From positions 1-6,131 of the forward strand of contig JAYELZ010000028.1 in the NCBI GenBank assembly GCA_034717835.1: a stretch of 6,131 nt of DNA. The letters run 5' to 3'. The DNA is from G713 sp034717835. Its GTDB lineage: Bacteria > Chloroflexota > Anaerolineae > B4-G1 > SLSP01. Below, piece after piece: positions 1 through 5,073 of the stretch. Under the pieces are notes generated by a model. The model made no database searches and had not been told where the DNA came from. It saw nothing but the letters and a program-made list of their open reading frames with translations. The translations under genes were made by a program, and so were the position numbers. Numbering within the stretch: the first letter of the stretch is position 1; each line of letters opens with the position of its first letter.

Positions 1-263
1 CCCAGGCCAGCTTGAACCAAGAGCAGCGTCTCCTCAGTGTGCTCCGTCCAGCGGCCTTGCACCTGTTCCCAGTAAAGCCAGGTAGAAAGTGGCGGGAAAA
101 TCTCGCGTACCCAGGAGCGCGCCTGCGCACGTGCGGAGAGCAGGCGCGAACCGTGCCCCCCTCCCAGCACTTTCCGCATGGCCGCACGCGCATCACGATG
201 AGGCAATAAGGCATAAACGGCTAACCCCACCGCTAACGCCAGTAATAGCGCTGGGAAGATCAT
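1..263 (-). CDS. TadB/TadC-like pilus assembly platform protein, N-terminal 87 codons, cut by window edge
   Basis: An open frame starts at the ATG at 263-261 and runs off the left edge without a stop. The start is supported by GAGGAG five bases upstream and by an ATGA overlap with the stop of the gene before it. Residues 2-20 form a hydrophobic membrane segment (MIFPALLLALAVG...), followed by a basic stretch and, near residues 68-87, a segment ending in LLLVQAGLG. This resembles the 'L..AGl' region ahead of the first cytoplasmic T2SSF domain in TadB and TadC proteins. The membrane segment is almost identical, in DNA as well as protein, to the start of the tadB-like gene at 2282; beyond it the two proteins differ. 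I infer the second inner-membrane platform subunit of the Tad pilus. The T2SSF domain itself lies outside the window, so TadB-type and TadC-type cannot be told apart. Confidence 0.75.
   Translation of the reverse strand, partial: MIFPALLLALAVGLAVYALLPHRDARAAMRKVLGGGHGSRLLSARAQARSWVREIFPPLSTWLYWEQVQGRWTEHTEETLLLVQAGL
210..263 (-). repeat. Direct repeat copy A: start region of the tadC-like gene
   Basis: This 54-bp stretch matches 2220-2273 at 49 of 54 positions, with bases 210-245 identical to 2220-2255. It covers the start codon and first membrane segment of the second platform gene. The mismatches are at 246 and at 252-255. Identity ends abruptly on the downstream side, after which the two genes are not alike. 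Confidence 0.9.
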
Positions 264-916
264 GTCGTCTCCTCAGGTTCATCAGATTCCGGTTGCTCCT
301 CAGGCTTGTCAAGCTCAGGTTCCGTCGTCTCCTCAGGCTCAGGTTCCGCCGTCTCCTCTGGCTCAGGCTCCGCCGTCTCTTCTGGCTCAGGCTCAGCCGT
401 CTCCTCTGAGTCAGGTTCGGCCTGCTCCTCTGGGTCGAGTTCGACCTGCTCTTCTGGGTCAGGCTCAGGCTCAGTCGCCTCTTCTGGGTCGGGTTTGGCC
501 TGCGGCCTTACCGGCACCTCTTCGAGCGCTATATCCGCCGCGCGTGCGGTGAGAGTATAGAGCACGCGCTCTATCACCCGGTTTCCTGCCCGCTGCGGTA
601 TCATCCCTTTCAAAATCGGGGCTAGACCCGGTTCCCCAGCCCGCCGGAGCAGATAAGGTAGATAATCACGGAGCGGGTAATCAACGTTGTGGGTCTCCAG
701 TATCCCGTTAATTTGAAGTAGGGGTTGCAGTTTTCTCTCTGCGTGCGCCTTAAACTTCAACTCTGAGGGCAGCGGTTCTCTAAAGGTGACCGTGGGGTAA
801 TAGACAACGCCCCCGCGCCGCACGACCGCCAGGGTCATTAGATATTTTCCGTCACGGCGTCTAATCGGCTCTGCCAGGCGACCGCGTAAAAAGAAATAAG
901 AATCAGTGATACTCAT
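260..916 (-). CDS. Putative OB-fold/SSB-like protein with long acidic repeat tail
   Basis: This 218-residue protein has two contrasting halves. Residues 1-135 are strongly basic (about twenty Arg/Lys) and mostly beta-like. The order YFFLRGRLAEP, then DGKYLMTLAVVRR, then VVYYPTVTF, then LLQINGILETHNVDY resembles the strand pattern of single-stranded-DNA-binding OB folds (GrLt.dP, f.lAv.R, V.GrL.t). Residues 142-218 are an extended Glu/Pro/Asp/Thr tail built of EPEPEETA-type repeats, with only one basic residue (Lys204). SSB proteins also carry acidic tails, but the usual DDDIPF-like tip is absent; this one ends EPEETT. No signal peptide or membrane segment is seen, so it is probably cytoplasmic. 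The ATG at 916 follows GGAGG by six bases. Its stop overlaps the start of the tadC-like gene. The coding call is firm; the OB-fold reading is inference, and a general polyanionic-tail adaptor protein is the alternative. Confidence 0.85.
   Translation of the reverse strand: MSITDSYFFLRGRLAEPIRRRDGKYLMTLAVVRRGGVVYYPTVTFREPLPSELKFKAHAERKLQPLLQINGILETHNVDYPLRDYLPYLLRRAGEPGLAPILKGMIPQRAGNRVIERVLYTLTARAADIALEEVPVRPQAKPDPEEATEPEPDPEEQVELDPEEQAEPDSEETAEPEPEETAEPEPEETAEPEPEETTEPELDKPEEQPESDEPEETT
269..274 (-). promoter_or_regulatory. Ribosome binding site of the tadC-like gene, inside the acidic tail codons
   Basis: GAGGAG lies five bases before the ATG at 263 and is read at the same time as two Glu codons of the upstream protein's last residues (EETT-stop). 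Together with the ATGA stop/start overlap this points to translational coupling. It fixes the start of the partial platform gene. Confidence 0.7.
303..500 (-). repeat. Degenerate 24-bp tandem repeat encoding the acidic tail
   Basis: About eight units of 24 bp lie head to tail (303-326, 327-350, 351-374, 375-398, 399-422, 423-446, a 30-bp unit 447-476, and 477-500). The plus-strand consensus begins gtctcctctggctcagg. The period is a multiple of three, so unit gain or loss keeps the frame; each unit encodes eight residues such as EPEPEETA. The 30-bp unit carries one extra six-base step. Units between 327 and 422 are the most alike, suggesting the most recent expansion there. A partial copy at 264-280 sits out of register at the gene end. 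The repeats also create long plus-strand open frames that are artefacts. Confidence 0.9.
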
Positions 917-922
917 AGAAAA

Positions 923-927
923 CCTCC
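923..927 (-). promoter_or_regulatory. Ribosome binding site of the SSB-like gene
   Basis: GGAGG on the minus strand is separated by six bases (TTTTCT) from the ATG at 916. Unlike its neighbours, this gene does not overlap an upstream gene, so this site must start translation by itself. Confidence 0.75.
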
Positions 928-931
928 GTAG

Positions 932-945
932 CTATATGGATATAG
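932..945. repeat. Small AT-rich inverted repeat upstream of the SSB-like gene
   Basis: The sequence ctatatggatatag is a perfect 6-bp inverted repeat around a 2-bp centre. It lies four bases upstream of the GGAGG ribosome binding site of the gene starting at 916. It could be an operator or part of a promoter, or chance in AT-rich DNA; it is too short to decide. Confidence 0.35.
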
Positions 946-1029
946 AGATAGATTTGTGGCTCTTCCGTGTAATCTGTGGTGAAAAATTTACGTCGCGTGG
1001 CACTTGCCCCGCCCAGTCCCGGAGACCCA

Positions 1030-1413
1030 TTACTCTGCCTCAACCGGGAAGGAGTTAAGTTGCAGCGTGAGTTCCGCTTTTAACGTAGTCCCCGCGTAGA
1101 CACGCACCGGATAGTCACCCGGGGTTGGCAATACCAGCCCATTGAAATAGGCGCGGTAAGTATGCACGTGGACATCTGTAAACTGGGCCTGCGCCTCGGC
1201 GAGCACCGTGCCGTCGGGAGCACTGATGGTAATCCGCGCCCGGATTAACTCAGTTGGTTGACATTCCCAGGTAGTGATCGCGACTAAGCGTGCCACCCGC
1301 GTGGGGAAAGTCCCCGCGGCCAGATCGCGAAAGACATTGAGATAGCTGAGCCGCCGTGAGCCTTCTGCTACCGCCGTATCCTCACAGAGCAAGAGTGTGC
1401 GCACGTTAGCCAT
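1030..1413 (-). CDS. Small soluble protein resembling the DUF6941 family
   Basis: This is a 127-residue protein with no signal peptide or membrane segment, predicted cytoplasmic and mainly beta. Landmarks are LLLCED at 7-12, LSYLNVFRDLAAGTFP at 22-37, APDGTVLAEA at 65-74, and LPTPGDYPVRVYAGTTL at 95-111. This order (LLCE near the start, a 'l.gif..i....FP' block, 'pdG..la', then 'pG.Y.frl..dg' near the end) matches what I recall of DUF6941 proteins, whose function is unknown to me. Its ATG shares one base with the TGA of the tadB-like gene (TGATG), and there is no good ribosome binding site of its own, so it probably relies on ribosomes terminating on tadB. That coupling suggests a role tied to the pilus platform, but no standard Tad component corresponds to it. 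Confidence 0.85.
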   Translation of the reverse strand: MANVRTLLLCEDTAVAEGSRRLSYLNVFRDLAAGTFPTRVARLVAITTWECQPTELIRARITISAPDGTVLAEAQAQFTDVHVHTYRAYFNGLVLPTPGDYPVRVYAGTTLKAELTLQLNSFPVEAE

Positions 1414-2282
1414 CAGAGTATCTCGCTAAGCATATGCTGCAACACGAAGTACCCCAGCACCATCCAGAGGACCAGTCCCGCCAATACCAGCGTGCCCGCC
1501 CCCGTATGGTAGAAAGCGTAGGCCGCAGTAGTCGGATCGGAGAGATTGATGAAGCTCGCCACCACGCTGAAGGCGATGAGCACCCACACCGTGCCCCGCG
1601 CCCCAGAGACCTCCGCCCGTGCGGCGGAGAGTTGGGCGTTGAGCGTTTGCAAATTCTTCGCTAATTTCTGTAACGCGGGTTGAAAATCGCCGCCCTGTTC
1701 AGCGTGGAGCGCCAGGCTGGCGGCTACGTAGGCCAACGTCGGTATCTCTGTGGTGGCGCCCAGCTCCGCTAGGGCAGCTTGCGCGCCCCGTGTCTGCGCA
1801 GCGACCGCGACTTGCTGCCAGATCTCGGCCAACGGGGCGCCGTGCTTCTCCGCCGCGAGCAGCGTGGCCGTGCGCTGTAACGCGGTGGGGAGTGGAGTAG
1901 CACTGCCGATCTCTGAGGCCAGTTGCGATACCGACAAGGGTAACAGGTCGGTGATCCGCCGTTTACGGGTCTGCGCACGGGCGGCGGAGAGTACGGGGTC
2001 CGCCAGAAAAACCCCTAGCGCGAGCAAGATAGTCAGGGGGAGGGGGAACGGCAACCACGCCCACCCCGCGATGAATACTAAAGTAGCCAGTAGCAGCCGC
2101 GGCAGCCCAGAGCGGAGGTCCAGTGCCAGGAGACGCTGCGCGTCCAGCTCTGCGCCACGGGTTAATTGGGCAATGGCGGCTTGCACTTGGGCCGTCCGGT
2201 GCCGCCGCCGGGAAAGCAGGGCATAAACGGCTAACCCCACCGCTAACGCCAGTAAGAGCGCGCTAAAGATCATCATCAGCAT
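1413..2282 (-). CDS. tadB: TadB-like inner-membrane platform protein of the Tad/Flp pilus
   Basis: This 289-residue T2SSF-family protein has the expected layout. There is an N-terminal membrane segment (about 4-23), a short basic linker, a pair of membrane segments at about 62-99, a cytoplasmic helical domain at about 105-225 (RRITDLLPLSVSQLASEIGSAT, then LAYVAASLALHAEQGGDF), and two C-terminal membrane segments at about 231-247 and 262-283. The length fits TadB, and it directly follows cpaF as in classical tad loci. TadB works with TadC as the membrane platform on which the CpaF/TadA ATPase drives pilin assembly. I chose the ATG at 2282 because AGGAGG ends six bases before it; in-frame ATGs at 2276 and 2273 are worse spaced. 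It overlaps the end of cpaF by 20 bp. Its first membrane segment is shared with the partial gene at the left edge. Confidence 0.88.
   Translation of the reverse strand: MLMMIFSALLLALAVGLAVYALLSRRRHRTAQVQAAIAQLTRGAELDAQRLLALDLRSGLPRLLLATLVFIAGWAWLPFPLPLTILLALGVFLADPVLSAARAQTRKRRITDLLPLSVSQLASEIGSATPLPTALQRTATLLAAEKHGAPLAEIWQQVAVAAQTRGAQAALAELGATTEIPTLAYVAASLALHAEQGGDFQPALQKLAKNLQTLNAQLSAARAEVSGARGTVWVLIAFSVVASFINLSDPTTAAYAFYHTGAGTLVLAGLVLWMVLGYFVLQHMLSEIL
2220..2273 (-). repeat. Direct repeat copy B: start region of the tadB-like gene
   Basis: This is the partner of the copy at 210-263, in the same reading phase: the fourth codon (Met) of the tadB-like gene aligns with the start codon of the tadC-like gene. 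Three of the four clustered mismatches (2263-2265) are exactly the TAG stop codon of the overlapping cpaF gene, so that difference may reflect constraint from the overlap. Confidence 0.9.
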
Positions 2283-3642
2283 ATGCTACCTCCTGCCAAA
2301 CTGGTTGGGCCGCCGTAGAACGCGCCCGGTCATAGCGGAAACGGGGGAGCAACTTGATATCTCCCCCGTGCAATTGCGGCGCGACACGGTGGAGCGAGAG
2401 CAGACGGCGCTTTCCATAGGGGTCCAATCCGAGCTGTACAATGTAATCCACACTACGGATAAAGAGTTCCTTGAGGGCGCGCCGCGAGTAGCGGCTACCT
2501 CCAAAGAGATTGACCAATAACGTGAACGTCTCCGCCGCATTCTCCGCGCTGTTGGCGTGGATGGTGGAGAGGCCGTTATGCCCGGACATCTGGGCGCGGA
2601 GCAGCGGTAGTGCTTCTGCCCCGCGCACCTCCCCGACTATCAGCCAGGCCGGGGTCATGCGCATTGCAGACGTGACCAGCTCCAGCATTTGCACGCCTTG
2701 GTGGCTATCCTCCCGCCCGTCAGCGTGCTGCACTTCCAACGTGACGCGGTTAGGGTGGTCGAAGTAGAGCTCGGCCGGATCCTCTGCGGTGAGCAGCCGA
2801 TTGGCGGGCGGGATGAGCGAGATCAACCAGGAGAGAAAGGTGGTCTTGCCGGAGCCGGTGGCCCCCGCGACGACCAAGCGGCCCTGCGTATCAATATCCG
2901 TCCCCGCCGTCTGGATAATTGTGCGTAATTCCGCTGCTATCCGGGGAGAGAGCATTCTCCACTTCTCGACCAGCAGCTCCGTATCCACCGGGTGCGCAAC
3001 GTAGAAACGGATGTTGAGCGCGGGGTAAGCACCGACCGCCACCGGGGGCAACACTACATGCACACGCGCCCCGGCTCCCAAACGGGGAGAAGGCGGTAAC
3101 TTCACTGAGACAATCGGATTAGTTTGATTGGCTTGCGCGCCGACGCTGGCCAGCAACTTAGCCAGCGTTACCTCAACGTCCAAAGGGGAGGGGCAATACC
3201 CCGCTAAATTACCTGATCGCGAGCTGCGGGGAGCAAGCCAGGTCAGCCGCCCGGCGGGATCGCTCACCACCGGCCAGAACTCCGTACTCTCAGTCGGTTG
3301 CACAAAGAGCGCGCCCGCCGGGTTGAGAACGACCTCGCTTATCTCCTCCGCGGCTGCCGCGTTCAGGAACGGCTCTAAGAAGCCATAGCCCAGCGTCAGT
3401 GCTAAAACCTGCTCCTCGAGGGCGCTCAACTGGCCGCTCTGCAACCCGTGTTGATGTCCCGCCCGGCGGACTAACTGCAAAATCTGGGCGCGAATCGCGG
3501 CGCGCTCCGCGTCAGTGGGCGCTAAGAGCGCGCCGCCGAACTCGGTGGCGAGCTGCTGCGCCACCTGGGGGGCCACCTCCGCGAGCAAAGCGGGGGGGAC
3601 TTTTTGTTCTGTAGCTTGACTGCTTAAACCAAAAGTGGGCAT
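2263..3642 (-). CDS. cpaF: CpaF/TadA-like pilus assembly ATPase (PilT/VirB11 family)
   Basis: This 459-residue cytoplasmic ATPase should power Tad pilin polymerisation through the TadB/TadC platform. The N-terminal domain (about 45-220) carries the ring-family features LGYGFLEPFL, EISEVVLNPAG and the block ending LPPVAVGAYPALNIRFY. The ATPase core shows a Walker A loop GATGSGKTT at 260-268, an Asp box LTAEDPAEL with Glu287/Asp288, a Walker B WLIVGEVRG at 333-341 with Glu338, and a His box MSGHNGLSTIHANS at 352-365 with His355 and His362. All catalytic motifs look intact. The first ~40 residues are not conserved in type. The ATG at 3642 follows GGGGAGG by seven bases; that site is made by the last codons of cpaE, which ends three bases upstream. 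The gene's tail overlaps tadB. Context and motifs favour CpaF/TadA over a VirB11 or PilT homologue. Confidence 0.93.
   Translation of the reverse strand: MPTFGLSSQATEQKVPPALLAEVAPQVAQQLATEFGGALLAPTDAERAAIRAQILQLVRRAGHQHGLQSGQLSALEEQVLALTLGYGFLEPFLNAAAAEEISEVVLNPAGALFVQPTESTEFWPVVSDPAGRLTWLAPRSSRSGNLAGYCPSPLDVEVTLAKLLASVGAQANQTNPIVSVKLPPSPRLGAGARVHVVLPPVAVGAYPALNIRFYVAHPVDTELLVEKWRMLSPRIAAELRTIIQTAGTDIDTQGRLVVAGATGSGKTTFLSWLISLIPPANRLLTAEDPAELYFDHPNRVTLEVQHADGREDSHQGVQMLELVTSAMRMTPAWLIVGEVRGAEALPLLRAQMSGHNGLSTIHANSAENAAETFTLLVNLFGGSRYSRRALKELFIRSVDYIVQLGLDPYGKRRLLSLHRVAPQLHGGDIKLLPRFRYDRARSTAAQPVWQEVAYADDDL
2289..2294 (-). promoter_or_regulatory. Ribosome binding site deciding the tadB-like start
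   Basis: A full AGGAGG lies six bases before the ATG at 2282, within the last codons of cpaF. Alternative in-frame ATGs at 2276 and 2273 would be 12 and 15 bases away, so the upstream start (MLMMIF) is preferred. Confidence 0.8.
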
Positions 3643-3645
3643 GGC

Positions 3646-5073
3646 TTAACCTCCCCGTCGAAAGCGTAAGGGGCCGATCTTGAAGCCGCCGCCACGTGGC
3701 TGGGCGGGAGCGGCGGCTCTCTTTCCCAGCTCCGCACCAAAGAAGTATTGCGCCACGCCCTTCAACGCCGCGTCCAGCGCTGGAGCGCGATCCACGGCGG
3801 GGCGAAACTCCGTCTGCGCCTGGCGCACTTCCGGGGACGCGGGTATAGCGGCGATAATGGGCGGCGACCAGGCTTCACCCAGCAACGTTTCCAGAGCTGC
3901 GGAAATACCTTTTTGCATCTCCTCGCCATTGAGGCCCTGGCCGGGGGTCAGTCGGTTGAGAACCAGGTACAGTGCGGAACGGGGCAGCTGGAAAGTCTGC
4001 CCTTCGTGAGTAAGTGCGTAGACCGCGTGGGCGACATTGAGCTGATCTGTGTAAGTCGGCTCGCAGACCAGTAAGACCGCGTTAGCCTGCCGTAACGGCA
4101 GCAGCGCCCAATCATTGGCCAACGTAGGCGGTAGATCCAGCACCAGCGCCGTGTAGGGCCGGGGCAGCATTCTAAGCGCGTGAATTAGTTTTCCGATCCG
4201 CCCCGCTGCCGAATAAGCGGCCTCGTGCGCCGCAGTAGCGACCAGCTCCCCGACCACCGCGGGAGACAATTGCTCTTGCTCGACAGCGAGTTCGCGGCTA
4301 GCTGCTTGCAGACGTTCTACGAAATCCGTGTAGGCGATGTTAGCCGCCGCCTGCGCATCGTTCGGTGAGAGCAAGATATCGGGCCAGCTGCGCTCGCGGG
4401 GATGACGGATGGCATTCAGCAGCTGCTCAGCAGAGGGCGCGCGGAACCAGGAGTTCATATTCGGTGTGGGGGGCAACCCCAGTTGAATCCCCACCGCATC
4501 AGGCACATCGAAGCCTGCTACCAGGGTACGCACCCCGAGACGGTGCAGAACCACCCCTAAATTGGTGGCAATCGTGGTCTTGCCGGTGCCCCCTTTACCG
4601 TAGACCGCGAAGACCATCCCCGCGTGCAGTCCCGCAGGAGCGCCCGCGGCCCCCCGGCGTTCGTGGCCAGACGACGCCGCCCCCGTCTGCTGCTGCAACC
4701 GCAAATTGAGTCCGGCCTGATAGGCGCGCTCCAGCACCTCTTTAGGCGCGACCGGTTTACGCAGCACCTCCTGCACCGCAGGCAAACGGTGGAAAAGGTC
4801 CGGTTGGACACCGGCCGGGAGCAGGGCCACCACGGGGACGCCATACGCTGAAATTTGCTCTGCTACTTCCTCTGGCTGCAACTGGCTACTGAGTAGTTCC
4901 AAATCGAGGATCAGGATTTGCGGATTGCTGTAGGCCACCGTTGGTTTCAGGGTCTCCAGCGTGGCCAAAGCCCCCGCGACTAACAATCGCTGCTGGCCCA
5001 ACGCAGCGGAATAGAGGGCATTAACATTCTCCTGTCCGGCTACGGCGATAAAGATGCGTACTGGCTCACTCAT
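3646..5073 (-). CDS. cpaE: CpaE/TadZ-like protein: receiver-like domain fused to MinD/ParA-type ATPase
   Basis: This 475-residue protein is expected to localise the Tad machine in the cell. Residues 4-125 look like a response-regulator receiver: LILDLE with Asp57 at the phosphorylation position and LRKP with Lys106 are present, but the acidic pair after strand 1 is missing (FIAVAGQEN), so metal binding and phosphorylation are doubtful. Residues 150-445 are a MinD/ParA ATPase with a deviant Walker A GKGGTGKTT (159-167, signature Lys160 and Lys165), VAGFD with Asp189, and LVLDLPP with Asp313. About 55 mostly helical, Glu/Ala-rich residues (245-300) sit between the LLSPND strand and the DLPP strand, longer than I expect for the family. 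The C-terminus (451-475) is Pro/Gly/Arg-rich and basic. The start at 5073 overlaps the end of the cpaB-like gene by eight bases and has a G-rich binding site (AAGGGGG) five bases upstream. Confidence 0.88.
   Translation of the reverse strand: MSEPVRIFIAVAGQENVNALYSAALGQQRLLVAGALATLETLKPTVAYSNPQILILDLELLSSQLQPEEVAEQISAYGVPVVALLPAGVQPDLFHRLPAVQEVLRKPVAPKEVLERAYQAGLNLRLQQQTGAASSGHERRGAAGAPAGLHAGMVFAVYGKGGTGKTTIATNLGVVLHRLGVRTLVAGFDVPDAVGIQLGLPPTPNMNSWFRAPSAEQLLNAIRHPRERSWPDILLSPNDAQAAANIAYTDFVERLQAASRELAVEQEQLSPAVVGELVATAAHEAAYSAAGRIGKLIHALRMLPRPYTALVLDLPPTLANDWALLPLRQANAVLLVCEPTYTDQLNVAHAVYALTHEGQTFQLPRSALYLVLNRLTPGQGLNGEEMQKGISAALETLLGEAWSPPIIAAIPASPEVRQAQTEFRPAVDRAPALDAALKGVAQYFFGAELGKRAAAPAQPRGGGFKIGPLRFRRGG
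3650..3656 (-). promoter_or_regulatory. Ribosome binding site of cpaF within the cpaE 3' end
   Basis: GGGGAGG is separated by seven bases from the ATG at 3642. It is also the coding sequence for the last Arg-Gly-Gly of the CpaE-like protein, so the basic RGG ending may be partly a by-product of the ribosome binding site. Confidence 0.7.

Larger units (their letters stand above)
917..1029. other. 113-bp intergenic gap, the only real break in the gene cluster
   Basis: This gap separates the DUF6941-like gene from the SSB-like gene. It is AT-rich near 930-990, unlike the coding DNA around it, so an internal promoter for the last two genes is plausible; candidate -10 elements on the minus strand include TATATC and TATCTC, but no convincing -35 at correct spacing was found. 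A short GGC-AAGT-GCC hairpin near 1001-1010 is not followed directly by a T run, so I do not call a terminator. The stretch 963-990 resembles a dispersed intergenic sequence (see findings). Confidence 0.6.

Noticed and set aside
303..500. CRISPR array
   Set aside because: The 24-bp units are directly adjacent with no unique spacers, and they are in frame within a coding gene.
12..560. Several overlapping plus-strand open frames, including Ser/Gly- and Pro/Gln-rich repetitive ones
   Set aside because: They lie antisense to the acidic-tail repeat and the partial platform gene. Their low-complexity sequence is the reverse reading of the 24-bp repeats, and none looks like a known family.
995..1029. 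Rho-independent terminator after the DUF6941-like gene
   Set aside because: The possible stems (GGC-AAGT-GCC; GTC-TCCGG-GAC) have only three pairs, and the T run lies about ten bases too far downstream.
1615..1995. Repeated motif gcggcggagagt at about 1621 and 1980 within the tadB-like gene
   Set aside because: Both encode LSAARA in a helical Ala-rich context. The match is short and explained by codon use and composition.
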